Assembly: GCF_003205835.1 (NCBI RefSeq)
Contig: NZ_CP029773.1
Span: 4,124,501-4,188,500 of the forward strand
Reading direction: 5' to 3'
DNA: 64,000 bases
Source: Stenotrophomonas maltophilia
Lineage (GTDB): Bacteria; Pseudomonadota; Gammaproteobacteria; Xanthomonadales; Xanthomonadaceae
The notes below the pieces were generated by a model. The model was not told the origin of the DNA. It made no database searches and was given only the letters and a program-made list of their open reading frames with translations. Shown piece after piece: positions 45,567-55,318 of this stretch; positions within the stretch are counted from its first letter, which is position 1, and the number at the start of each line of letters is the position of its first letter. Made by a program: the position numbers and the translations under genes.

Positions 45567-47678
45567 TTACGGCTGGGCGATGCCCAGCTGCTGCAGCACG
45601 AACGCGTACGACTCGGACAGTTCACGGTAGCGCTGGAAGCGCCCCGACTTGCCGCCGTGGCCGGCTTCCATGTTGGTGCGGAACAGGATCGGGTAATGGC
45701 CGGTGTTGTCGTCACGCAGCTTGGCCACCCACTTGGCCGGCTCCCAGTACTGCACCTGCGAATCCCACAGACCGGTGCCCACGAACAGCGCCGGGTACGC
45801 CTGCTGCTTCACGTTGTCGTAGGGCGAGTAGGACAGCATGTAGTCGTAATACTGCTTCTGCTCGGGGTTGCCCCACTCGTCGTATTCGTTGGTGGTCAGC
45901 GGAATGGTCGGGTCGAGCATGGTGGTGACCACGTCGACAAACGGTACCTGCGCCACCATCACCCGGTAGTCCTGCGGCGCCTGGTTGGCCACGGCGCCCA
46001 TCAGCAGGCCACCGGCGCTGCCGCCGGACGCGGCGACGCGATCCTTCGCCGCCCAGCCCTGTGCGACCAGGCCGCGGGTGACGTCGATGAAGTCGTTGAA
46101 GGTGTTCTGCTTGTGCAGCAGTTTGCCGTTCTCGTACCAGTCGCGGCCCATCTCCTGGCCGCCACGGATATGGGCGATGGCATACACCACGCCACGATCG
46201 AGCAGGCTCACCGTGGTCTGGTTGAAGTACGGATCCATCGACATGCCGTAGCTGCCATAGGCGTACTGGAACAGCGCGCCCTTGCCGTCCTTCTGGTAGC
46301 CCTTGCGGTAGACCAGCGACACCGGCACCTTCACGCCATCGCGTGCGGTGATCCAGACACGATCGGTTTCGTACTTCGACGCGTCATAGCCGATCACCGG
46401 CTGCACCTTCAGCTGGCGACGCTCGCCGGTGGCGGTGTTCAGCTCGAACACGGTGGTGGGGGTGGTCATCGAGGTGTAGACGTAGCGCAGCCACGGCGTA
46501 TCGGCCTCGGTGTTGTCGCCCAGGCCCATCGAGTACGCCGGCTCATCGGCCTTCACGTAGTCGCTGCGGCCATCCTTGAACAGCAGGCGGATGCGTTCCA
46601 GGCCCTCGGAACGTTCGGCGATGGCGGTGTACGCATCGAACAGCTCGAAGCCTTCGATGAACACCGCATCGTCATGCGCGATCCAGTCCTTCCACTGTGC
46701 GCGCGAGGTCGCATCGGTCGGTGCGGTGACCAGCTTGAAGTTCTTCGCACCGTCGTTGGTGCGGATCACCCAGCGGCCGTCGTAGTGGTCAGCGTCGTAC
46801 TCCACATCGCGCTGGCGCGGCGCCAGTACGGTGAACGTGGTCGGGTCGCTGGCCGGCGCGTAGCGCTCTTCCGAGGACACAGTGCTGTGCACGCCGATGG
46901 TGATGAAGCGATCGTCGCGGGTGCGGCCGATGCCCATGTAGAAGCTGTCGTCCTTCTCTTCGTAGACGACGGTGTCGGCACTGGCCGGGGTGCCCAGCAC
47001 GTGCTTCTTCACGCGTACGGTCAGCAGCGTTTCCGGATCGTTCTCGACATACAGCACGGTGCGGTTGTCGTCGGCCCAGACCAGGTCGCCGGAGCTGCCG
47101 GTGATCACATCGGGCAGCACCTTGCCGGTAGCCAGGTCCTTGAAGCGGATGGTGTACTGGCGGCGACCGACATCGTCATCGGCCCAGGCCAGCAGCTGGT
47201 TGTCCTGGCTGACTTCCATCGAGCCGACGCTGAAGTAGCCCTTGCCGGCGGCCATCGTGTTGACGTCCAGCAGGATTTCCTCGGCGGCATCCATGCCGCC
47301 CTTGCGGCGTGCGTGGATCGGGTAGTCCTGGCCGGTCTCGAAGCGGCTGTAGTACCAGTAGCCACGCTCGCGCGCCGGCACGCTGGAATCGTCCTGCTTG
47401 ATGCGGCCGACGATCTCCTTGTACAGGGTGTCTTCCAGCGGCTTCAACGGCGCCAGCAACTGGTCGGCATAGGCATTCTCGGCCTGCAGGTAGGCCAGCA
47501 TGTCCTTGTTCTCGCGCTTGTCGTCGCGCAGCCAGTAATAGTCGTCGTTGCGGGTCGCGCCGAACGGCGCCTTGACCACATGCGGATGCTTGGCGGCATC
47601 CGGCGGAACGGGCGGCGTGGCGGCGGTAGCAGTGGTGGTCATCAGGCTGGCAAGCAACAGGCAGAGGGTGGATTTCAT
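45567..47678 (-). CDS. ptrB: Secreted S9A oligopeptidase B-like enzyme
   Basis: 703 residues from the ATG at 47678 with a signal peptide (MKSTLCLLLASLMTTTATA). An N-terminal seven-blade propeller (DDYYWLRDDKRENKDMLAYL, SRFETGQDYPIHARRKGG) precedes the alpha/beta-hydrolase domain. The Ser nucleophile lies in ASGGSAGGLLMGA, the His in EAGHGGKSGR. KQDDSSVPARERGYWYYSR and the Glu/Asp-rich features fit oligopeptidase B, which cuts after Lys and Arg in short peptides. E. coli PtrB is cytosolic; here export is predicted. Symbol given for the family. Confidence 0.9.
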   Translation of the reverse strand: MKSTLCLLLASLMTTTATAATPPVPPDAAKHPHVVKAPFGATRNDDYYWLRDDKRENKDMLAYLQAENAYADQLLAPLKPLEDTLYKEIVGRIKQDDSSVPARERGYWYYSRFETGQDYPIHARRKGGMDAAEEILLDVNTMAAGKGYFSVGSMEVSQDNQLLAWADDDVGRRQYTIRFKDLATGKVLPDVITGSSGDLVWADDNRTVLYVENDPETLLTVRVKKHVLGTPASADTVVYEEKDDSFYMGIGRTRDDRFITIGVHSTVSSEERYAPASDPTTFTVLAPRQRDVEYDADHYDGRWVIRTNDGAKNFKLVTAPTDATSRAQWKDWIAHDDAVFIEGFELFDAYTAIAERSEGLERIRLLFKDGRSDYVKADEPAYSMGLGDNTEADTPWLRYVYTSMTTPTTVFELNTATGERRQLKVQPVIGYDASKYETDRVWITARDGVKVPVSLVYRKGYQKDGKGALFQYAYGSYGMSMDPYFNQTTVSLLDRGVVYAIAHIRGGQEMGRDWYENGKLLHKQNTFNDFIDVTRGLVAQGWAAKDRVAASGGSAGGLLMGAVANQAPQDYRVMVAQVPFVDVVTTMLDPTIPLTTNEYDEWGNPEQKQYYDYMLSYSPYDNVKQQAYPALFVGTGLWDSQVQYWEPAKWVAKLRDDNTGHYPILFRTNMEAGHGGKSGRFQRYRELSESYAFVLQQLGIAQP

Positions 47679-47718
47679 GAGATAAGGCTCCAGGCGCATC
47701 AATGCAATGGTCTTCGGC

Positions 47719-47756
47719 GGGGTCAGATCCCTTTTCCCGAAAAGGGATCTGACCCC
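47719..47756. repeat. GGGGTCAGATCCC palindrome, 17-bp arms
   Basis: Perfect 17-bp arms (47719-47735 and 47740-47756) with loop CCCG lie in the divergent region between the S9 peptidase and the aminotransferase. Confidence 0.85.
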
Positions 47757-47821
47757 AATCCCGGCAATGCGGCAACCCTGCGGATCGTCATGGGTCGTGC
47801 CGGCCGGCGTACCATGGGCAC

Positions 47822-49009
47822 ATGAGTACCCTGCCCCACACGCCGGGCTACAGCCGGCGCAGCCATGAAATCGCTCCGTTCCACGTGATGTCCCTGCTGG
47901 CCCGCGCGCAGGCGCTGGAACAGGCGGGCCACGATGTGATCCATCTGGAAATCGGCGAACCGGACTTCACCACGGCCGAACCGGTCGTGCGTGCCGGCCA
48001 GGCCGCATTGGCCGCCGGCCATACCCGCTACACCGCCGCACGTGGCCTGCCGGCCCTGCGCCAGGCGATCAGTGGCTTCTATCGCAGCCACTACGGGCTG
48101 GATATCGATCCCGAACGCATCCTGGTCACTCCCGGCGGCTCCGGTGCGCTGCTGCTGGCCAGCAGCCTGCTGGTCGACCCCGGCCGCCACTGGCTGCTGG
48201 CCGACCCCGGCTACCCCTGCAACCGCCATTTCCTGCGCCTGGTGGAAGGCGGTGCACAGCTGGTTCCGGTCGGCCCGGACACCGCCTACCAGCTCACACC
48301 GTCGCTGGTGGAACAGCACTGGAATGCCGACAGCGTCGGCGCACTGGTGGCCTCCCCCGCCAATCCGACCGGCACCGTGCTGTCCGCCGACGAACTGGCA
48401 GCACTGTCGCAGGCCCTTCACGCGCGTGGCGGCCATCTGGTAGTGGACGAGATCTACCACGGCCTGACCTACGGCCTGGATGCATCCAGCGTGCTGCAGG
48501 TGGATGACAGCGCGTTCGTGCTGAACAGCTTCTCCAAATATTTCGGCATGACCGGCTGGCGGCTGGGTTGGCTGGTGGCGCCGCCGGCGGCGGTGCCGGA
48601 CCTGGAGAAGCTGGCACAGAACCTGTACATCAGCGCATCGAGCATCGCCCAGCATGCCGCACTCGCCTGCTTCAGCGAGGAATCGATGGCGATCTTCGAA
48701 CAGCGCCGTGATGCGTTCCGCCAGCGCCGTGATTTCCTGCTGCCCGCGTTGCGCGAGCTGGGTTTCCGCATCGAGGTCGAGCCACAGGGCGCGTTCTACC
48801 TGTACGCCGATGTCAGCGCGTTCACTGACGACGCGCAGGCGTTCTGCGCGCACTTCCTGGAAACCGAGCACGTGGCGTTCACCCCGGGGCTGGATTTCGG
48901 TTTCCATCGCGCCAACCAGCATGTGCGCCTGGCCTATACCCAGGAAGTGCCGCGGCTGCAGGAGGCGGTGGCGCGGATTGCACGCGGGTTGAAGAGCTGG
49001 GGCGCCTGA
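47822..49009 (+). CDS. PLP-dependent class I/II aminotransferase
   Basis: 395 residues of fold-type I. The PLP Lys lies in LNSFSKYFGMTGWRLGW. Other landmarks are VIHLEIGEPDFTTAEPVV, RYTAARGLPALRQAI, NPTGTVLSADELAAL with the conserved Asn, and VVDEIYHGLTYG with the Asp/Tyr that hold the cofactor. The C-terminal Arg for the substrate carboxylate is in NQHVRLAYT. It resembles the AatA/AlaT-like branch; the amino acid used is not clear. Flanked on both sides by oligopeptidase genes. Confidence 0.9.
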   Translation: MSTLPHTPGYSRRSHEIAPFHVMSLLARAQALEQAGHDVIHLEIGEPDFTTAEPVVRAGQAALAAGHTRYTAARGLPALRQAISGFYRSHYGLDIDPERILVTPGGSGALLLASSLLVDPGRHWLLADPGYPCNRHFLRLVEGGAQLVPVGPDTAYQLTPSLVEQHWNADSVGALVASPANPTGTVLSADELAALSQALHARGGHLVVDEIYHGLTYGLDASSVLQVDDSAFVLNSFSKYFGMTGWRLGWLVAPPAAVPDLEKLAQNLYISASSIAQHAALACFSEESMAIFEQRRDAFRQRRDFLLPALRELGFRIEVEPQGAFYLYADVSAFTDDAQAFCAHFLETEHVAFTPGLDFGFHRANQHVRLAYTQEVPRLQEAVARIARGLKSWGA

Positions 49010-49027
49010 TCGATCTGCGCGAACGGC

Positions 49028-49096
49028 ATCCACGCATGGCGTGGATCTACTGACCCAGCGCACGATACGTAGGTAGATCCACGCCATGCGTGGATA
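49028..49096. repeat. SMAG REP inverted pair (GTAGATCCACGCC type)
   Basis: ATCCACGCATGGCGTGGAT followed by CTAC at the left and GTAGATCCACGCCATGCG at the right form the classic SMAG pair between convergent genes. Confidence 0.9.
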
Positions 49097-49110
49097 CGTG
49101 AACCCAACGA

Positions 49111-49136
49111 AAAACGCCGCCCTGGGGCGGCGTTTT
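49111..49136. terminator. Bidirectional terminator
   Basis: AAAACGCCGCC CTGG GGCGGCGTTTT is an 11-bp perfect stem with A and T runs at its ends, between the convergent aminotransferase and peptidase genes. Confidence 0.85.
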
Positions 49137-49145
49137 CCGTTCTGC

Positions 49146-51242
49146 TTACTTGCCGCCCAACCGCTCCCACAGGAAGCTGTAGGCCAGTGCGGACATGTGT
49201 GCTGCCTGCGCGTTGTTGGCTGCGCCGCCGTGGCCACCTTCGATGTTCTCGTAGTAGGTCACGTCCTTGCCGGCGTCGATCATCTTCGCCGCCATCTTGC
49301 GGGCATGACCCGGGTGCACGCGGTCATCGCGGGTGGAGGTGGTGAACAGCACCGGCGGGTAGTTCTTCTTCTCGTTGAACAGATGATACGGCGAGAAGGT
49401 CTTGATGAACTCCCAGTCGCTGGTATCCGGGTTGCCGTACTCGGCCATCCACGAGGCACCGGCCAACAGGTGGCTGTAGCGCTTCATGTCCAGCAGCGGC
49501 ACCTGCACCACCACTGCACCGAACAGCTCCGGGTACTGGGTCAGCATGTTGCCGGTCAGCAGGCCACCGTTGCTGCCACCTTGGACGCCCAGGTGCTTGG
49601 CACTGGTGATCTTGCGCTTGACCAGATCGCGCGCCACCGCAGCCATGTCTTCATAGGCCTTGTGACGGTTCTGCTTCAGCGCTGCCTGGTGCCAGCGCGG
49701 GCCGTACTCGCCACCACCACGGATGTTGGCGACCACGTACACACCGCCCTTCTCCAGCCAGGCGCGGCCCATGCCACCGGAGTAATTCGGGGTCAGCGAG
49801 ATCTCGAAGCCACCATAGCCGTACAGCAGGGTCGGGTTGGCGCCGTCCAGCTTCATCGCCTTGTCGTGCACCACGAAGTACGGCACGCGGGTGCCGTCCT
49901 TGCTGGTGGCGAAGTGCTGCTCGATCACCTTGCCCTTGGCATCGAAGAAGGCCGGCATGGTCTTCAACGTTTCCGGCGCCTGGCCGATCTCGGCCAGAGC
50001 CAGCGTGGTCGGGGTCAGGTAGTCGGTGGCGGTCAGCCACACCGCATCGCTGTCGTTGCTGTCCACTGCGCCCACCGCCAGCGTGCCAAAGGCCGGCGCG
50101 CCGACGAAGCGGCTGGTCTGCCAGCCATCGGCGCCCGGGGTCAGCACCGACAGGCGGTTCTTGACGTCATCCAGCACGTTCAGCACCAGGTGGCTCTTGG
50201 TCCAGGTGACGCCGGCCAGCGAGGTGGTCGCGGTCGGGGTGAACAGCACCTCGAAGTCGCGCTTGCCGGCCAGGAAGTCGTCCAGCTTCGTCGCCAGCAG
50301 CGAACCGGACGCGTAGGTCTTGCCGCCCACGGTCCACGGATCGCGCAGTTCCAGGGTCAGCCACTGTTTGTGCAGGCCCTTCTCGGCCGAGTTCGGCGCG
50401 TCGATCTTGGTCAGCGTGCCATCGTCGCCACGCAGGTAGAGCTCGTTGTTGTAGAACGCCAGCGTGCGGCTGACCAGGTTGCGCTCGAAGCCCGGGGTGT
50501 CATCGTGCATCGCCGCGATGTACATGTCTTCCGGCTTGCCTTCGTACACCACGGTGGCCGAGGTCATCGGCGTGCCGCGCTTCCACAGCTTGGCCACGCG
50601 CGGGTAGCCGGAGGTGGTCATCGAGCCCGCACCGAAGTCGGTGTAGACGAACACGGTGTCGCGGTCGACCCAGTTGAGGCCGCCCTTGGACTCGGGACGG
50701 AAGAAGCCGTCCTTGATCCAGGTCTTGTTGGCCAGGTCGAACTCACGGGTGACGTCGGCGTCGGCGCCGCCGCGCGACAGCGCGATCAGGCAGCGGCTGT
50801 AATCCGGGCGCAGGCAATCGGCGCCATGCCAGACCCAGTTCTCACCCTCGGCCTTGTTCAGCGCATCCAGGTCGAGCACGGTTTCCCACTGCGGCGAGGC
50901 CTTGCGGTACTCGGCCAGGGTGGTGCGCCGCCACAGGCCGCGCTCGTGCTGCTGGTCCTTCCAGAAGTTGTAATAGTAGTCGCCGATCTTCTGCACGCCG
51001 GGGATCTTGGCATCGGAGTCGAGCACCTCGCGGATGCTGGTCTCCATCTGCTTGAAGGCCGGGGTCTGCGCCAGGCGCGCCTCGGACTTGGCGTTCTGTT
51101 CCTTGACCCAGGTCAGCGGCTTGTCGCCGGTGACGTCTTCGAGCCAGGCGTAGCGATCGGTGTCTTCAGCGGCCACGGCGGTCCCCACCGAGGCAGCGGT
51201 CATCATGCCGGCCAGCAGGCAGGCGGAAGCGAGTCGAGACAT
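49146..51242 (-). CDS. Secreted S9A prolyl oligopeptidase
   Basis: 698 residues with a signal peptide ending near TAVAA-E. The propeller domain begins YAWLEDVTGDKPLTWVKEQN. The hydrolase domain has Ser in GGSNGGLLTGNML, Asp probably in TSTRDDRVHPGHA and His in IEGGHGGAANNAQ. It resembles prolyl endopeptidases of Flavobacterium type, which are exported and cut after Pro. Only distantly like the S9 enzyme at 45567-47678, so this is not a recent duplicate. Confidence 0.93.
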   Translation of the reverse strand: MSRLASACLLAGMMTAASVGTAVAAEDTDRYAWLEDVTGDKPLTWVKEQNAKSEARLAQTPAFKQMETSIREVLDSDAKIPGVQKIGDYYYNFWKDQQHERGLWRRTTLAEYRKASPQWETVLDLDALNKAEGENWVWHGADCLRPDYSRCLIALSRGGADADVTREFDLANKTWIKDGFFRPESKGGLNWVDRDTVFVYTDFGAGSMTTSGYPRVAKLWKRGTPMTSATVVYEGKPEDMYIAAMHDDTPGFERNLVSRTLAFYNNELYLRGDDGTLTKIDAPNSAEKGLHKQWLTLELRDPWTVGGKTYASGSLLATKLDDFLAGKRDFEVLFTPTATTSLAGVTWTKSHLVLNVLDDVKNRLSVLTPGADGWQTSRFVGAPAFGTLAVGAVDSNDSDAVWLTATDYLTPTTLALAEIGQAPETLKTMPAFFDAKGKVIEQHFATSKDGTRVPYFVVHDKAMKLDGANPTLLYGYGGFEISLTPNYSGGMGRAWLEKGGVYVVANIRGGGEYGPRWHQAALKQNRHKAYEDMAAVARDLVKRKITSAKHLGVQGGSNGGLLTGNMLTQYPELFGAVVVQVPLLDMKRYSHLLAGASWMAEYGNPDTSDWEFIKTFSPYHLFNEKKNYPPVLFTTSTRDDRVHPGHARKMAAKMIDAGKDVTYYENIEGGHGGAANNAQAAHMSALAYSFLWERLGGK

Positions 51243-51311
51243 TGCAGCTCCAGGCAGTCATAAGCCGTGGAACGCTAGCATGGATCGCCGCGGCCGCCCC
51301 CGTGTCGAAGG

Positions 51312-51638
51312 TCAGGCCGCGGCGGTCGAGCCGCGACGGCCTCGCACCGCCCCGCCGCTACGGCGACGCGCCTGTCCACCGGTACGACGCGCCAGCCGCA
51401 GCCACGACAGGCGCGGCAACGGGAAGCGCAGCAACGCCCACCAGGCCACCAGCGGCATGCCCACCAGCCACATCGGCAGCCAACCCAGCCAGGCACTGCT
51501 GCCGCGCGCGGCCGGCCAGACCAGTACCAGTGCCACGCCGGCCAGGGCCAGCTGCTGCACGCTGCGCAGCAGGCGGGGGTCGGCACGCTCGAGAATGACG
51601 CGTTCAGTTGCAGGGCGGCGGACGGAACGTGCGTTCAT
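51312..51638 (-). CDS. Small membrane protein of unknown function
   Basis: 108 residues from the ATG at 51638, with GGAGAAG upstream. Two hydrophobic helices (about 28-46 and 50-70: LALAGVALVLVWPAARG, LGWLPMWLVGMPLVAWWALL) are followed by a very Arg-rich tail (RRTGGQARRRSGGAVRGRRG). Probably an inner-membrane protein with cytosolic ends. No family recognised. It ends 69 bp before the S9 peptidase start. Confidence 0.65.
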   Translation of the reverse strand: MNARSVRRPATERVILERADPRLLRSVQQLALAGVALVLVWPAARGSSAWLGWLPMWLVGMPLVAWWALLRFPLPRLSWLRLARRTGGQARRRSGGAVRGRRGSTAAA

Positions 51639-51765
51639 GGGGCTTCTCCGATGGACAATGCAACACAGCATGGGCAAGGCCCTTCTCACAGGTTGCGACA
51701 CCATTGACGGATCGCGTGCACACAGTCGACCATGCGCGTGCAAGCCCACTGGAGCCCGCTCCCGC

Positions 51766-52368
51766 ATGACTTCGATCCGCCCGCTCTGCGCCGTGCTGCT
51801 GGCCCTGTCCCTGGCGGGCCCCGCCATGGCCGCCAGTGAGCCGCCGTCGCCCCGTGCCAGCGCTCCGCGCGCCGCCGACCCGGATGCGCCGATCGACCTG
51901 AAGCGTTTCATGGGCACCTGGTACGTGATCGGCCGCGTGCCGAACTTCATCGAACGGGGCCATGTGGCCAGCGTCAACGAGTATGAGCTCCGCGACGCGC
52001 ACAAGGTCGGCATCACCTACCGCTACCGCGATGGCTTCGGCGAACCGCTGCAGGAAGTCCGCGCGCGTGCCAGCGTCGACCCGGACAGCGGCAACCACGG
52101 CTGGCGCACCTGGTTCTACCGCGTGGTGCCCACCCATTCGCGGGTACTGGAAGTGGCACCGGACTATTCGTGGGCGCTGATCGGCTATCCCGGCCGTGAA
52201 ATGGCCTGGATCTTCTCTCGTACGCCGGACATGGACAAAGCCCTGTACAAGGAGCTCGCAGAGCGACTGCGCGACGAGTACGGCGTGAACACCGACAAGC
52301 TCAAGCGCGTGCCGCAGCACCCGGAGCAGGTCGGCAAGCTGGGCTACGAAGTACCGAACGTGCGTTGA
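51766..52368 (+). CDS. blc: Bacterial lipocalin (Blc-like)
   Basis: 200 residues from the ATG at 51766. A Sec signal peptide (MTSIRPLCAVLLALSLAGPA) ends near AMAA; unlike E. coli Blc there is no lipobox Cys, so it should be soluble in the periplasm. Lipocalin motifs are RFMGTWYVIGRVPNFIERG and WALIGYPGREMAWIFSR. It binds fatty acids or lysophospholipids. A stand-alone gene, divergent from the small membrane protein. Confidence 0.9.
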   Translation: MTSIRPLCAVLLALSLAGPAMAASEPPSPRASAPRAADPDAPIDLKRFMGTWYVIGRVPNFIERGHVASVNEYELRDAHKVGITYRYRDGFGEPLQEVRARASVDPDSGNHGWRTWFYRVVPTHSRVLEVAPDYSWALIGYPGREMAWIFSRTPDMDKALYKELAERLRDEYGVNTDKLKRVPQHPEQVGKLGYEVPNVR

Positions 52369-52381
52369 TTGCAGGTGGGAT

Positions 52382-52445
52382 TGCCGGCCAGCGGCCGGCA
52401 CTACCATTTCCAGGCAATGGGGTAGAGCCGGCCGCTGGCCGGCTG
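52382..52445. repeat. SMAG-type inverted pair past the lipocalin gene
   Basis: A GCCGGCCAGCGGCCGGC copy ending CTAC is followed by a GTAG-headed GCCGGCCGCTGGCCGGC copy, between the convergent lipocalin and metI genes. Confidence 0.85.
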
Positions 52446-52489
52446 CCGCGATGCACCGGGCGACGCCGGGGCAGCGCCCCGGCGCCTCG

Positions 52490-53179
52490 TCATTTGCGGC
52501 TGTAATGCGCGACCAGGCGGTCGCCGAGCATCTGCAGCAGCTGCACCAGGACCAACAGCAGGACCACGGTAACCAGGGCCACGTCGGTGTGCGAACGCTG
52601 GTAGCCATCGCGGAACGCCAGGTCACCAAGGCCGCCGGAACCAATCGCGCCGCCCATCGCGGTGAAGCCGATCAGGGCCACGGTGGTGACCGTCGCACCG
52701 GCGATCAAGCCAGGACGCGCTTCCGGCAGCAGCACGCGGGTGACCAGCTGCCAGGTGGTGGCGCCCATCGCCTGGGTGGCCTCGATCACGCCACGGTCCA
52801 CTTCGCGCAGCGCGGTCTCGACCAGGCGCGCGTAGAACGGCGCTGCGCCGATCACCAGTGGCACGATCGCACCACGCACGCCCAGCGACGTCCCCATCAG
52901 GAACAGGGTGACCGGAATCAGCACGATCATCAGGATGATGAAAGGCACCGAGCGCAGCAGGTTCACCACCAGCGCCAGCACGCCATAGGCGAACGGACGG
53001 CGCTTCATCTGCGGTGCGCCGAACAGGTACAGCAGCACGCCCAGCGGCAGGCCGATGGCCAGGGTCAGCGGCAGCGAACCGAGCAGCATCAGCAGGGTGT
53101 CGATGGTGGCCTGGCCGATGTCGGCCCACTTGCCCGCATCCAGGTGGCGGAAGAAACCGCCGGCAGTGGCGATGATCAT
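52490..53179 (-). CDS. metI: D/L-methionine ABC transporter permease
   Basis: 229 residues with five membrane helices. The EAA loop that meets the ATPase is [25 protein letters not shown] (in part: [19 protein letters not shown]). [16 protein letters not shown] is typical of MetI. It starts 4 bp inside the metN stop (ATGA). The usual third gene, metQ for the binding protein, is not downstream; that side holds repeats and the lipocalin gene. Confidence 0.95.
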   Translation of the reverse strand: MIIATAGGFFRHLDAGKWADIGQATIDTLLMLLGSLPLTLAIGLPLGVLLYLFGAPQMKRRPFAYGVLALVVNLLRSVPFIILMIVLIPVTLFLMGTSLGVRGAIVPLVIGAAPFYARLVETALREVDRGVIEATQAMGATTWQLVTRVLLPEARPGLIAGATVTTVALIGFTAMGGAIGSGGLGDLAFRDGYQRSHTDVALVTVVLLLVLVQLLQMLGDRLVAHYSRK

Positions 53180-54183
53180 CGACGCAGTTCCTCAACGTGC
53201 ACGCCGGCGGCCACGAACGCGGCCTGCGCGGCGGATTGGTCACCACCCACCAGGGCGACAACCAGCTGGCCATACGGGGTGTCCTTGATCCGGTCGATAC
53301 GGCCGGACAGGATGTTGTAATCGACACCGGTCTCCCGCGCGACGCTGCCGAGGAGGGGTTCGTAGGTGTCTCCGCCGAGGAAGGTCAGGCGCACGATGCG
53401 GCCACCGACGGCATCGAAATCACGGTGCAGCGCGCCTTCATCCACGTGCTCCGATTCGCTGACGAAACGGCGCGTGGTCGGGTGCTGCGGGTGCAGGAAC
53501 ACCCGGGTGACCGGCCCGGTCTCGACCATCTGGCCGGCATCGAGGACGGCGACGCGGTCGCAGACGCGGCGGATCACGTCCATCTCGTGGGTGATCAGCA
53601 CGATCGTCAGGCCGAGCTCGCGATTGATCTTCGACAACAGCGACAACACCGAGGCGGTGGTCTGCGGGTCCAGCGCACTGGTGGCCTCGTCGCACAACAG
53701 GATCTGCGGGCGTGTCGCCAGCGCACGGGCGATGCCGACGCGCTGCTTCTGGCCACCGGAAAGCTGTGCGGGGTACTTCTGCGCATGCGCCTCCAGGCCC
53801 ACGGTCTGCAGCAATTCGGCCACGCGCGCGTCGATCTCCGCCTTCGGCGTGCCGGCCAGCTCCAGCGGGAAGGCGACATTGCCGGCCACCGTGCGCGACG
53901 ACAGCAGGTTGAAGTGCTGGAAGATCATGCCGATTCGCCGGCGCAACGCGCGCAGGCCATCCGCGTCCAGTGCGGTGACATCCTCGCCACCGATCAGCAG
54001 CCGGCCACCGCTGGGTTCTTCCAGACGGTTGATCATGCGGATCAGGGTCGACTTGCCGGCGCCGGAGTGGCCGATGATGCCGAATACCTCACCGGCCTCG
54101 ATGGTCAGGTCCAGCGGCTGCAGCGCGCTGACTTCGCGGCCGGCAACGGCATAGGATTTGTGCAGGCGCTGGAACTCGATCAC
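53176..54183 (-). CDS. metN: Methionine ABC transporter ATPase
   Basis: 335 residues. Walker A is [12 protein letters not shown], the ABC signature [15 protein letters not shown], Walker [14 protein letters not shown] and the switch His lies in [11 protein letters not shown]-terminal NIL domain (about 265-335, [20 protein letters not shown]) is the methionine-sensing domain that blocks transport when methionine is high. First gene of metNI. Confidence 0.95.
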   Translation of the reverse strand: MIEFQRLHKSYAVAGREVSALQPLDLTIEAGEVFGIIGHSGAGKSTLIRMINRLEEPSGGRLLIGGEDVTALDADGLRALRRRIGMIFQHFNLLSSRTVAGNVAFPLELAGTPKAEIDARVAELLQTVGLEAHAQKYPAQLSGGQKQRVGIARALATRPQILLCDEATSALDPQTTASVLSLLSKINRELGLTIVLITHEMDVIRRVCDRVAVLDAGQMVETGPVTRVFLHPQHPTTRRFVSESEHVDEGALHRDFDAVGGRIVRLTFLGGDTYEPLLGSVARETGVDYNILSGRIDRIKDTPYGQLVVALVGGDQSAAQAAFVAAGVHVEELRR

Positions 54184-54263
54184 GGGCGTGGCTCACCGGC
54201 TGGGTGACGGAAGGGGGCGTGCAGCCTACCAGCGCAGGCGGTCGCGCGCCCGCGCCATGGGCC

Positions 54264-54289
54264 AGAATGTTATTCCTTTTGGTTCTAAG
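54264..54289 (-). promoter_or_regulatory. AT-rich upstream element of metNI
   Basis: The stretch AGAATGTTATTCC followed by TTTTGGTTCTAAG stands out from its GC-rich surroundings about 80-105 bases before metN. Flanking AGAA / TTCT make a loose dyad. It resembles sulfur-starvation promoters of other gammaproteobacteria in general look only. No SAM riboswitch fold was recognised. Confidence 0.3.
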
Positions 54290-54312
54290 TCGCCCGCACC
54301 GACGCGTTGGCT

Positions 54313-54374
54313 GGGGTCAGAGCCCCTGCGGGGATCCGCCCCCGGGGTCGGATCCCCGCAGGGGCTCTGACCCC
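54313..54374. repeat. GGGGTCAGAGCCCC palindrome, 24-bp arms
   Basis: Perfect 24-bp arms (54313-54336 and 54351-54374) enclose a 14-base core that itself carries CCCCGGGGTC. It lies in the upstream region of metN just past the EamA stop. Confidence 0.85.
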
Positions 54375-54393
54375 ATTCCCCGGCCAAACCGAC

Positions 54394-55290
54394 TCAGGGA
54401 TGGTCCAGCGGCTTCGGCGGCTCCTGCCGGTTCACCCGCTCACGGTGCAGCAGGTACAGCCCCGAGGCGACGATGATCGCCGCACCCACCCAGGTATAGC
54501 TGTCTGGCAGCTGGCCCCAGAAGGCCAGATCCCAGCCGATCACCCAGACCAGGCCGCTGTACTCCAGCGGCGCGATCATCGAGGCCTCGCCCAGCTGGAA
54601 CGCCTTGGTCAGGGCGATCTGGCCGAGCGCGCCGGCCAGGCCCATGCCGGCGATCAGCGGCGCATGCGCCAGCTGCAGCGGCACCCAGCCGGGAAGGGCC
54701 AGCAGGCCGGCGCCGATGGCCATGATCACCAGGAACCAGACCACCATCGACTGCGAGGTATCGGTGCGGGTGAGCAGGCTGACCGTGATCGCCGCCACGG
54801 CATAGGCGGTGGCGGCGGCCAGCACCATCAGGCCGGGCACCGAGATGAAACCGTCCACGCCCGGCCGCAGCACCACCAGCACGCCGACCAGGCCGATGCC
54901 GATGGCCACCCAGCGCCGCGGCCCGACCCGCTCGCCCAGCAGCGGCACCGACAATGCGGCGATCAGCAGCGGGGCGACGAAATAGATGGTGTAGGCGGTG
55001 GACAGCGGCAGGTCGCGCAGGGCGAACACGAAGCAGCCGATCATCGCCATGCCCAGCGCGCCACGCAGCAGGTGCAGCCCCCAGCGACGCGGGATCAGCG
55101 AGCGCGGCCCGGCGCTGGCCAGCACCCAGACCAGCACGAACGGCAACGAGGCCGCGCCGCGCAGGAAGGTCACTTCCAGGGTCGGATAGCTGGCCGACAG
55201 CTGCTTCATGCCAGCGTCCATCAGCGAGAAACAGGCGACCGCAGCGACCATCCAGGCCACCGCACGCGAAGGGGAGCGTTGCACGTTCAT
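54394..55290 (-). CDS. EamA/DMT-family transporter
   Basis: 298 residues with ten membrane helices in two EamA repeats (about 10-140 and 150-285). The first repeat starts AVAWMVAAVACFSLMDAGMK; the second ends SGLVWVIGWDLAFWGQLPDS. YAVAAITVSLLTRTD lies between. Such proteins export amino acids or other small metabolites across the inner membrane; the cargo is unknown. Divergent from yajQ. Confidence 0.9.
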   Translation of the reverse strand: MNVQRSPSRAVAWMVAAVACFSLMDAGMKQLSASYPTLEVTFLRGAASLPFVLVWVLASAGPRSLIPRRWGLHLLRGALGMAMIGCFVFALRDLPLSTAYTIYFVAPLLIAALSVPLLGERVGPRRWVAIGIGLVGVLVVLRPGVDGFISVPGLMVLAAATAYAVAAITVSLLTRTDTSQSMVVWFLVIMAIGAGLLALPGWVPLQLAHAPLIAGMGLAGALGQIALTKAFQLGEASMIAPLEYSGLVWVIGWDLAFWGQLPDSYTWVGAAIIVASGLYLLHRERVNRQEPPKPLDHP

Positions 55291-55318
55291 GGCCCATTAT
55301 CGCCGACCGCACCGGATT

